Below are positions 14,662 to 22,055 of a DNA stretch of 64,000 nt, piece by piece. Numbering within the stretch: the stretch's first letter is position 1; every line of letters begins with the position of its first letter. The translations under genes and the position numbers were made by a program. The stretch lies in contig JAPDQK010000026.1 of assembly GCA_034505955.1 (NCBI GenBank), positions 10,795 to 74,794 of the forward strand, read 5' to 3'. The DNA is from Zhuqueibacter pondensis (GTDB lineage Bacteria; Zhuqueibacterota; Zhuqueibacteria; Zhuqueibacterales; Zhuqueibacteraceae). Below the pieces are notes generated by a model, which searched no databases, was not told where the DNA came from, and worked only from the letters and a program-made list of their open reading frames with translations.

Positions 14662-16197
14662 ATGCGCACAAAAATCAGTTACAAACTCATTTTTGCAGTT
14701 GGTTGTGTTGCGGTTGTGATCATCGGCATCTTTGCTTATGTCATCCTCAACTCGCAACAGCAGCAGCTCATCGCCGAGCTCGAGCGCAGCGCGCACCAGC
14801 TCAGCGAAACGGTCAAAAGCAGCACCAAATACGACATGCTTTTGAATCAGCGCGAGTCGGTGCACCGCATCATCGAGACCATTGGCATGCAGGAAGGCAT
14901 CAACAAAGTGCGCATCTTCAACAAGGAAGGCGAAATTATTTTTTCGACCGACTCGCTCGACATCGGCAGAATGGTGGACAAGAAAGCGGAGGCTTGTTAC
15001 GCGTGCCATGCTGCCGACAAACCGCTCGAACGCCTGCCGATTTCTGAAAGGACGCGGATCTTTCAAGCCGCCGCCTCCACGAGAACGCTGGGCATTATCA
15101 ATCCAATCTATAATGAAACCAGTTGCTGGCAAAGCGACTGTCATGCGCATGAGCCAAATCAAAAAGTGCTCGGTGTGCTTGACATCACCATGTCTCTCGC
15201 CGAGGTTGATCATGGCATGAAAACGAGCCGGATGCGCATCTTTCTCTTTACGATCGTTGCGGTCGCCTCCATCAGCGTGATCATTTATTTGCTCTTGAAG
15301 CAAATCGTCGTCAAGCCGGTCAGCCAGATCGTGGAAGCCACGCAGCATGTTGCCACGGGTGATCTCAATTATGCCATTACCCTGCAAAAAAATGATGAGA
15401 TCGGTGAACTGGCGAAATCCTTCAACGCCATGACCCGCAAATTATCCGAAACCCAGCGACAACTGTATCAATCGGACAAACTGGCCTCGATCGGCAGGTT
15501 GGCCGCCGGGGTGGCACACGAAATCAACAATCCGCTCACCGGCGTGTTGACCTACAGCAGTTTTCTGCTCAAGCGCATTACCGACAAACCGGAAATCAAA
15601 GAAGATTTGGAAGTGATCGTGCGCGAGACCAAGCGTTGCCGCGAAATCGTCAAGGGCCTGCTGGACTTTGCGCGCCAATCGCAGCCGGAAAAACGTCAAG
15701 TCAATGTCAACGAAATCATTGAGCAGGCGAGCCGGATCATGCAAAATCAATTGGCGATACATCGCATTAAGTTGGAGCAAAATTTATATCCGGAGCCGCT
15801 GTTCATCAACGCTGATAAAAACCAAATTCAGCAGGTGCTCGTCAACTTGCTGATGAATGCCAACGACGCCATCGGTGAACAAGGTGGCTCCATCACCATT
15901 ACCACCGAAGTGGTCAACGACAGCTCAAGCGCCGCTGCGGGCTTGTCCTCGGCAAAAGAATATGTCCAAATCAACGTGAGCGACACCGGCTGCGGCATCG
16001 CGGCAGAAAATCTCCAGAAAATTTTTGATCCGTTTTTCACGACCAAAGGTCAGAAGGGAACCGGCCTGGGTCTGGCCGTGGTTTGGGGAATCATCGACAA
16101 GCACGGCGGGCGCATCACGGTGAAAAGCGAACTCGGCAAAGGAACGACCTTCAGCATTTTATTACCAGCGAATGGCACAGCACCCAGTGATCAGTGA
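14662..16197 (+). CDS. Sensor histidine kinase with periplasmic heme-c-like motifs
   Basis: The 511-residue protein has a transmembrane helix (about 8-30), a periplasmic domain to about residue 190, a second helix (193-213), HAMP, HisKA (VAHEINNPLTGVL) and HATPase_c (NLLMNANDAIG, DTGCGIA, GTGLGLAVVWG). The periplasmic domain carries CYACH (112-116), a classic heme c site, and CWQSDCH (155-161), a CX4CH variant also known to hold heme c. Such kinases can sense redox state or gases through periplasmic heme. It lies 6 bases before a receiver-GcvH gene and downstream of a cytochrome gene, so it probably senses the electron-transfer chain. Heme attachment is predicted from motifs, not shown. Confidence 0.9.
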   Translation: MRTKISYKLIFAVGCVAVVIIGIFAYVILNSQQQQLIAELERSAHQLSETVKSSTKYDMLLNQRESVHRIIETIGMQEGINKVRIFNKEGEIIFSTDSLDIGRMVDKKAEACYACHAADKPLERLPISERTRIFQAAASTRTLGIINPIYNETSCWQSDCHAHEPNQKVLGVLDITMSLAEVDHGMKTSRMRIFLFTIVAVASISVIIYLLLKQIVVKPVSQIVEATQHVATGDLNYAITLQKNDEIGELAKSFNAMTRKLSETQRQLYQSDKLASIGRLAAGVAHEINNPLTGVLTYSSFLLKRITDKPEIKEDLEVIVRETKRCREIVKGLLDFARQSQPEKRQVNVNEIIEQASRIMQNQLAIHRIKLEQNLYPEPLFINADKNQIQQVLVNLLMNANDAIGEQGGSITITTEVVNDSSSAAAGLSSAKEYVQINVSDTGCGIAAENLQKIFDPFFTTKGQKGTGLGLAVVWGIIDKHGGRITVKSELGKGTTFSILLPANGTAPSDQ

Positions 16198-16203
16198 ACA
16201 GCC

Positions 16204-16992
16204 ATGGAACTGACGACTGAAAAAACAACAATGGCGGCAAAACATAAAATCCTCGTAATCGATGACGAAGCGGTCATTCTCGACTCCGCGCGCAAGATCC
16301 TGAGCGCAGAAGGCTTCGAGGTTCGTACCGCCGAGGCTGCGGAAAGTGCATTGGATATTCTGCAAACCGGCGCCCCGGATGCCATTCTCATCGACTTGAA
16401 GTTGCCCGGGCTTTCAGGAATGGAGCTGCTGGACATCGTCAGAAAAAATCTGCCACAGGTCGCGGCAATCATGATGACCGGCTACTCCACTTTGGATAAT
16501 GCGGTGACTTCGCTGAAGAACGGTGCGTTTGATTTTCTTCCCAAGCCTTTCACGTTTGAGGAATTGCTGAGCACGGTGCTGCGCGCCAGCCGCTTTATCG
16601 ACCTGCCGATGGCTGAGCGCAGCCTCGGGTTAAATGGAAACGTGCCGAATCGTTATCACTTGGGCATGCATTCCTGGACAAAAATAGACCTGGACGGCAC
16701 TGCGCAACTTGGCATCACCAATCTCTTTCAACGAACCGTTGGCCATATAACCCAAATCGAGCTACCGCAGCTCAATCATCAGATTCAGCAAGGTAATCTT
16801 CTGGTGCGGGTGGCAGCAGAGGATCAGATGGTACACACGGTTTGGGCGGCCCTCAGCGGCCGGGTCATGGCGTTAAACGACAAAGTGCAGGGAAATCCTC
16901 ATTTGCTCAACAAGGATCCGTTTGGCGAGGGCTGGTTGGTGCGAATCATCCCGGATAACCTTGAAAATGAATTGGCGCATTTGAGCGCATAG
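16204..16992 (+). CDS. Soluble response regulator with GcvH-like output domain
   Basis: The 262-residue protein lacks the transmembrane helix of its paralogues. A receiver (about 14-130: VIDDEA, phosphoacceptor Asp64 in LIDLKLPG, MTGYS, PKPF) is followed directly by a GcvH-like domain (about 148-255) with YHLGMHSWTKIDLDGTAQLG, HITQIELP, LSGRVMALN, NPHLLNKDPFGEGWLVRI. The last stretch is close to genuine GcvH (NPELVN..PYGEGWL). The lipoyl-lysine position falls on Asp or Gln in EDQM; no Lys is near. Start may be 16204 or the in-frame ATG at 16231; neither has a clear RBS, and coupling to the kinase gene ending at 16197 is likely. It is the probable direct partner of the heme-motif kinase. Confidence 0.9.
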   Translation: MELTTEKTTMAAKHKILVIDDEAVILDSARKILSAEGFEVRTAEAAESALDILQTGAPDAILIDLKLPGLSGMELLDIVRKNLPQVAAIMMTGYSTLDNAVTSLKNGAFDFLPKPFTFEELLSTVLRASRFIDLPMAERSLGLNGNVPNRYHLGMHSWTKIDLDGTAQLGITNLFQRTVGHITQIELPQLNHQIQQGNLLVRVAAEDQMVHTVWAALSGRVMALNDKVQGNPHLLNKDPFGEGWLVRIIPDNLENELAHLSA

Positions 16993-17009
16993 CAAAAAAG
17001 GAGACAGCA

Positions 17010-18173
17010 ATGGTTGCAATTCTTGTCGTGTCGATGATCATCGCCTTCATCGTCATCGACATCGTGGTTCGGATTGCTTCTGAAAAAATTCGCGAAGCCA
17101 AAGCCCGCAAAGAGCGGCTTGCCGCTTTGGATATTGGTTTGAATCTTGATTTTACGCATGAAGCGAAATCATTGAAGCGCGTGGATGTACCCAACCCGCT
17201 CGCGCGTATTTTGGCCGTCGACGACGAACCGGTGATTCTCGACAGTTTTCGCAAAATTCTCGTGGTGGCCGGCTATGCCATCGACACCGTGGAAAGCGGT
17301 CGCGAAGCGCTCGGCCTGGTGCAAAAGAATAAATACGATTTTGTGTTCACCGATCTGAAAATGCCGGAAATGGATGGCATCGACGTGGTGAAAGGAGTAA
17401 AACACTTCAGCCCCGAGACTGATGTGGTGGTGATCACTGGTTACGCCACCATCGAAACCGCCGTCAATGCCATGAAATTCGGAGCGATGGATTATGTCCA
17501 AAAGCCCTTTACCGAAGATGAGCTGGTCGAGTTCACCAAGAAATGTCTGATCCGAAGACAGGATCGGCTGGAGAAACAACTCAAACCGACCATCCACGTT
17601 GTGACCGCGGAGCGGCCGCATGAGCATGAGTTTGTTCTGCCCGGTGGGGTGTTCATATCGGAAGGCCACGTCTGGGCGAACGTGACAGTTACCGGTCTGG
17701 TCCGAGTTGGAATGGACGACTTCGCACGCAAGATGATCGGCCGCATTGACGCCATTGAGTTTCCAGTAAAAGGCAGCCAGGTGCAGAAGGGCGAGCGCTT
17801 GTTTGCGATTCGACAAGGCGAGCGCATGGCGACATTCAAGTCACCCATCACCGGCAAAATCCATTCAGTTAATACCGAGCTTGCGCAAAATCTCGGCTGG
17901 CTGGAAAAACAACTTTATGAAAAGGGTTGGATCTGCTCCATCAAACCGGATCAGCTTGCCTCAGAACTGGAGCATTTGCGAATCGGCGAGAAGGCGGCGG
18001 CCTGGTACCGGCAGGAAATCAAACGCGTGCGCGAATTGCTCGCCACCGCCAGTGGCGATGGCCGTCCGGCCGAGGTCCCGGAAATCGGACAGCTTGTTGA
18101 AGGCCAGCTCCAGGAAATGGATGAGCAGACGTGGAAGAAATTTGCCGAACTTTTTTTGACGACAACCTCGTAA
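17010..18173 (+). CDS. Membrane-anchored response regulator with GcvH-like output domain
   Basis: The 387-residue protein has the same layout and length as the 9917 product: transmembrane helix (2-21), charged linker, receiver (phosphoacceptor Asp115, Thr143, Lys165), GcvH-like domain (about 205-320: GHVWANVTVTGLVRVGMDDFA, IGRIDAIEFP, SPITGKIHSVN, YEKGWICSI) and a helical C-terminus. The lipoyl-lysine position is Glu271. RBS AAAGGAGACAGC precedes the ATG, 17 bases after the soluble paralogue. Strong conservation of the receiver and linker against the 9917 protein (for example IGL/LGL..KNDYDFVFTDLKMPEMDG-like core) suggests duplication within this locus. Confidence 0.92.
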   Translation: MVAILVVSMIIAFIVIDIVVRIASEKIREAKARKERLAALDIGLNLDFTHEAKSLKRVDVPNPLARILAVDDEPVILDSFRKILVVAGYAIDTVESGREALGLVQKNKYDFVFTDLKMPEMDGIDVVKGVKHFSPETDVVVITGYATIETAVNAMKFGAMDYVQKPFTEDELVEFTKKCLIRRQDRLEKQLKPTIHVVTAERPHEHEFVLPGGVFISEGHVWANVTVTGLVRVGMDDFARKMIGRIDAIEFPVKGSQVQKGERLFAIRQGERMATFKSPITGKIHSVNTELAQNLGWLEKQLYEKGWICSIKPDQLASELEHLRIGEKAAAWYRQEIKRVRELLATASGDGRPAEVPEIGQLVEGQLQEMDEQTWKKFAELFLTTTS

Positions 18174-18195
18174 GAGAGAGGCGAACCAAAAGATT

Positions 18196-18250
18196 TGTCA
18201 TTCCGGGAGCCTGGCCGGCGGCAGACTTTCGAAATGACATTTTTTATCTT
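18196..18250 (+). terminator. TGTCATT/AATGACA inverted-repeat element followed by T-tract
   Basis: TGTCATT (18196-18202) and AATGACA (18233-18239) are perfect inverted arms around a GC-rich centre (GCCTGGCCGGCGGC), followed by TTTTTT. It can act as an intrinsic terminator for the receiver-GcvH genes. The same arms recur at 36204-36250, and short TGTCATTC...GAATGACA elements are widespread dispersed repeats in many bacterial genomes. Confidence 0.6.
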
Positions 18251-18275
18251 TTTCAAAAACATGGAGAAACTTGCA

Positions 18276-19013
18276 ATGAGACAAAAAAAGTCAACGACAC
18301 TGGCAATGATGGTTGCGCTAACGCTGGCGTTGATCGCATTCGCCTGGGGACAGGAAAAAGAACCAACCCATGCCATGGAAACCAAATCCGAAGTCCCCGC
18401 CTTGACGAAGTTTCACCCGGTCATTTACCAGCTTTGGCACAACGCCTGGCCGAAGAAAGATTATGAGACGCTTGCCAAGCTGCTTCCGGATATTGAGAAA
18501 CACAGTGCTGAAATTGCCGCGGCGAAACTGCCCGGCATTTTGCGGGAAAAACAAAATGCCTGGGATGAAAACGTGAAAGCGCTGCAGCAAGTTGTGGGAG
18601 AATATAAAACCGCCGTTGAGAAAAAGGACAACCCCGCCCTTCTCGAAGCCGCGGAGAAATTGCACACCCAATATGAAAAACTGGTGCGAACCATTCGGCC
18701 GGTATTGAAGGAAATCGATGAATTCCACGCCGTGCTTTACATGCTCTATCATTATTACACCCCGGCGTATGATCTTGAAAAAATCAAAACCTCTGTCGGC
18801 GAATTGCAAGTCAAAATGGAAGCATTGAACAAAGCCATGTTGCCGGAACGTTTGAAGAAAAAAGAGAACGCTTTCGTGACGGCTCGCGAACAGCTGGCCG
18901 CCTCGGTCGAAGCTTTGGCCAGGACTCTGCCGTCAAATGACGAGAAGAAAATCAAAGCGGCGATTGAAACAATGCATAGTGACTACGAGACGCTGCAAAG
19001 AGTTTTTGAATAA
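18276..19013 (+). CDS. Secreted/periplasmic alpha-helical protein of unknown function
   Basis: Starting at the ATG at 18276 (GGAGAAACTTGCA before it) the protein has 245 residues with a signal peptide (LAMMVALTLALIAFAWG). The mature part is almost entirely helical and Lys/Glu/Ala-rich, with FHPVIYQLWHNAWPKKDY, then repeated blocks around ELYKTAVEKK-like and LHTQYEKLV, and ends in HSDYETLQRVFE. The HxxLYxLYHYY stretch carries several His residues that could bind metal or heme, as in cytochrome c'-like or DUF3365-like helical bundles; no CxxCH is present. I do not recognise a family. Its place after the receiver-GcvH genes suggests a periplasmic partner of the redox system. Confidence 0.7.
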   Translation: MRQKKSTTLAMMVALTLALIAFAWGQEKEPTHAMETKSEVPALTKFHPVIYQLWHNAWPKKDYETLAKLLPDIEKHSAEIAAAKLPGILREKQNAWDENVKALQQVVGEYKTAVEKKDNPALLEAAEKLHTQYEKLVRTIRPVLKEIDEFHAVLYMLYHYYTPAYDLEKIKTSVGELQVKMEALNKAMLPERLKKKENAFVTAREQLAASVEALARTLPSNDEKKIKAAIETMHSDYETLQRVFE

Positions 19014-19084
19014 TTCATCCATTTGATCCGCTGGATTCGCTTGTCTGTTTTTTTTGCGAAAAGATTGAGCGGAAATTCAAGGAA

Positions 19085-20509
19085 ATGCCGATGTTCGATA
19101 GTATCGCCCAAGCCCAAGCCTACGTTCAAGAGCATCAATTCAAGATGATCGACTTCAAGTTCAGCGACCTGGCCGGCCGCTGGCATCATCTCACCATTCC
19201 TGCCAGCCAGTTTAACGAGCAGTTGATGCGCGACGGCATCGGTTTCGATGCCTCCTCGATCGGGCTTAAACCGCTCAAAGCCGGCGACATGGTGCTCCTG
19301 CCCGATTTGACGACGGCGTTTCGCGATCCGTTTTGGGAGGTGGCGACTCTGAGCTTCATCTGCTCGGCGTACGAAGCCGATACCAAGCATCCCTTCGCAC
19401 GCGATCCGCGCAATATCGCCAAGCGCGCCGAAGAGTACATGCAAGAACTCGAGGTGGCGGATGAAAGCCGCTGGGGACCGGAGTATGAGTTTTACATCTT
19501 CGACAGCGTGACTTTTGAAAATGAGGTCAACACGGCTTCCTACCGACTGGATAGCGTGGAGGCCGATTGGCGAAGCGCGTCAGGCGGACACGGCCATTTA
19601 ATCCCGTTGCACGGCGGCTATCACGTCATTCCGCCGAAGGATCAACTTTACAACGTGCGCAGTGAAATTGCGCTGATACTGGAAGAAATCGGCATCGAAG
19701 TGAAATATCATCATCATGAAGTCGGCGGCCCCGGCCAGTGTGAAATCGAAACGCCGATGACGGGCTTGGTGCGCAGCGGCGATATGACGCAGATGGTGAA
19801 GTACGTGACGAAAATGGTGGCACACCGCCATAAACAGACTGCCACATTCATGCCCAAGCCACTGTTCGGCGAGGCCGGTAATGGCATGCATTTTCATCAA
19901 CAACTTTTCAAGCAAGGCAAAAACGTTTTTTATGATCCCGCAGGTTACGGCAAGCTCAGCCAAACGGCGTTACACTATATCGGTGGATTGTTGTATCACG
20001 GCGCGGCAGTGTTGGCCTTTACCAATCCTTCCACCAATTCGTATCGCCGGCTGGTGCCGGGGTTCGAGGCGCCGGTCAATGCCTTTTTCAGCCTGGGTAA
20101 TCGCAGCGCGGCGATTCGCGTGCCGCTTTATGCCGATCAACCGGAAACCGCCCGCTTCGAGTTTCGCCCGCCGGATGCAACCTGTAACATTTATCTCGCA
20201 CTCGCCGTACAATTGATGGCGGGACTTGATGGCATCAAACATCAGATCAACCCGACCGCCATGGGCTTTGGACCGATTGATCAGAATATCTTCACGTGGA
20301 GTGAAGAGCAACGCAAGAACATCAAGCCACTGCCGGCGTCTTTGCACGAGGCACTGGAGGCCTTGGAACGTGATCATGACTTCCTGCTGCAAGGCGGGGT
20401 GTTCGACGAGGGTCAGATCGCGGAATGGATCAAAGTCAAAAGCCAGGAATACTACGGCGTGCGCAACCGGCCGCACCCGTATGAGATGGCGTTATATTTT
20501 GATGTGTAA
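19085..20509 (+). CDS. glnA: Type I glutamine synthetase
   Basis: The 474-residue protein matches GSI throughout: N-terminal beta-grasp (FKFSDLAGRWHHLTIP, GIGFDASSI), catalytic motifs EYEFYIFD, GHGHLIPLHGGYH, HHHEVGGPGQCEIE, NGMHFHQQLF, TNPSTNSYRRLVPGFEAPV, NRSAAIRVP and RFEFRPPDATCNIYLA. It makes glutamine from glutamate, ammonia and ATP. At the place of the adenylylated tyrosine of enterobacterial GS (NLYDLP) this protein reads NIFTWS, so adenylylation control is unlikely. It sits 71 bases after the helical periplasmic gene; a weak GC-rich hairpin (CCCGG...CCGGG, near 20514-20537) follows it. Presence of sigma-54 machinery nearby is consistent with nitrogen control, but no -24/-12 match was found upstream. 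Confidence 0.95.
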   Translation: MPMFDSIAQAQAYVQEHQFKMIDFKFSDLAGRWHHLTIPASQFNEQLMRDGIGFDASSIGLKPLKAGDMVLLPDLTTAFRDPFWEVATLSFICSAYEADTKHPFARDPRNIAKRAEEYMQELEVADESRWGPEYEFYIFDSVTFENEVNTASYRLDSVEADWRSASGGHGHLIPLHGGYHVIPPKDQLYNVRSEIALILEEIGIEVKYHHHEVGGPGQCEIETPMTGLVRSGDMTQMVKYVTKMVAHRHKQTATFMPKPLFGEAGNGMHFHQQLFKQGKNVFYDPAGYGKLSQTALHYIGGLLYHGAAVLAFTNPSTNSYRRLVPGFEAPVNAFFSLGNRSAAIRVPLYADQPETARFEFRPPDATCNIYLALAVQLMAGLDGIKHQINPTAMGFGPIDQNIFTWSEEQRKNIKPLPASLHEALEALERDHDFLLQGGVFDEGQIAEWIKVKSQEYYGVRNRPHPYEMALYFDV

Positions 20510-20930
20510 TAACCCGGACCTCAGCCGCAGGCCGGGGATTGAAAAACAAAATATTTTGTCGAAAATCATTTTGTCTTTTGAAATGTCCGCCGAAAAAGCA
20601 AAGATTTAACTCTTAAAAGATGATGCTTCTGTTCATGTGCACTTTTGGGATGAGGAAATCTCACTAAATCAGAAACCGCAGTGATTTGGCCTGCGTAAAG
20701 TACAAAAGACATGAACAAGAATACAAGGTGTTTCTATTTCATTCCCAAAAGATGAAAGATTGCCTGAGTCGTAATCCCGCTGATTAAACATTTGATCTTT
20801 GGGCTTCCTACGGACGCCGTCTTCAATCGGCGGGGGAAAAATTGGAAAAACGGTTTTTGCATTTCTTCCGTGTGTGTCGCTTTTTTCAGTGGCCACCCAC
20901 GAGATTTGCGACTGGATAAGGAGTGGTACG
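20510..20930. other. Intergenic region between glnA and the RND operon
   Basis: No convincing gene in 421 bases. It holds a weak hairpin just after glnA and a perfect 14-base palindrome ACAAAATATTTTGT at 20546-20559. An open frame continuing into the membrane fusion protein from 20799 lacks coding character before the ATG at 20931, so this is probably leader and promoter sequence. Confidence 0.5.
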
Positions 20931-22055
20931 ATGAGACGAACAATTTCCTTTGTGCTTTTAACCGGTTTGATCCTGTTTTCTGCAAGCTGTCGCCAAAGCG
21001 ATTCCGACGCTAAAGTCGAGCCCAGCATCCCCGTTGAAGTGATGACCGTCAGCTTGGGCGAGGTGGTGCAGACCCTCAATTACTATGGCGACATCAAAGC
21101 TGAAAATGAAGTCAAAGTATTTTCCAAAATTCCGGATCGCATCGAAAAGTTTTTCGTCGATGCCGGTGATCGGGTAAGCAAAGGCGCGCCCATCGCACAG
21201 ATTGTCGCCACGACGATTGAACAGGCAGTGCGACAGGCCGAAGCCGCCCTGGTCGCCGTGCGTACGCAGGAGGCAAACCTGCAGGTGGAGTATGAACGCG
21301 TCGCGCGCTTGTATCGCGAACAATCCATCAGCAAGCAGCAGTACGATGCGATTGAAACCCAGTACAAGGCGACGCAAGCGCAGGCGCAACAGGCGGAAGC
21401 CGCCCTCGCCAGCGCCAGGAGCCAACTGCGCGATGCCACGGTGACCGCGCCCATCGCCGGCATCATCGGCAAGCGCTATTACGAGGCTGGTGACATGGCC
21501 ACGCCCACTCTGCCGTTGGTGAGTGTCGTGCAGATGGATCGCGTGAAAATCACCTTCGGCGCCACCGAACAAGATCTGGCCAAACTGGCGTTGGGACAAA
21601 AAGCCGTGGTGCATGTGAAGCCGTACCCGGATCGCGACTTCACGGGCACGGTCGCCAAAATCAGCCCAGTGCTCGACCCGTTGACGCGCATGGCCGAGAT
21701 CGAAGTTCTCCTGGACAACCCCGGACATCTGCTGAAACCGGGCATGTATGCGCAGGCGCAAATCACCACCGGTATCCTCAAAGATGTGCTTGTTGTGCCC
21801 CGCTACGCCGTCATTGAAAACACTTCGCTGGAACGCGTCGGCGGCAAAGATATCGTGTCAAAAAATTATTATGTCTTTGTGGTAGCCGGTGGCAAAGCCG
21901 TGCAACGCAAGCTCGAAGTGATCTATCTGAATCATGAGTATCTGGCGGTTTCTTCCGGCATTGCCATTGGCGAGAAGCTCGTAATTGTGGGACAAAACAA
22001 TTTGCGCGAAGGGATGCCGGTGACCATTGTGAGAGAGGAGGTGTCTGCCTCATGA
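20931..22055 (+). CDS. RND efflux periplasmic adaptor (membrane fusion lipoprotein)
   Basis: The 374-residue protein starts at the ATG at 20931 after a GGAG RBS (AAGGAGTGGTACG). A lipoprotein signal ends in LFSASC. It then shows the MFP order: beta-barrel strand (SLGEVVQTLNYYGDIKAENEVKV), lipoyl half-motif (VDAGDRVSKGAPIAQI), a helical hairpin rich in Ala/Gln/Glu (RQAEAALVAVRTQEANL to AEAALASARSQL), the second lipoyl half (VTAPIAGIIGKRYYEAGDM), and the beta-barrel and membrane-proximal domains. It links the inner-membrane pump encoded next to an outer-membrane channel that is not in this window. Its TGA overlaps the next ATG (ATGA). Confidence 0.93.
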   Translation: MRRTISFVLLTGLILFSASCRQSDSDAKVEPSIPVEVMTVSLGEVVQTLNYYGDIKAENEVKVFSKIPDRIEKFFVDAGDRVSKGAPIAQIVATTIEQAVRQAEAALVAVRTQEANLQVEYERVARLYREQSISKQQYDAIETQYKATQAQAQQAEAALASARSQLRDATVTAPIAGIIGKRYYEAGDMATPTLPLVSVVQMDRVKITFGATEQDLAKLALGQKAVVHVKPYPDRDFTGTVAKISPVLDPLTRMAEIEVLLDNPGHLLKPGMYAQAQITTGILKDVLVVPRYAVIENTSLERVGGKDIVSKNYYVFVVAGGKAVQRKLEVIYLNHEYLAVSSGIAIGEKLVIVGQNNLREGMPVTIVREEVSAS

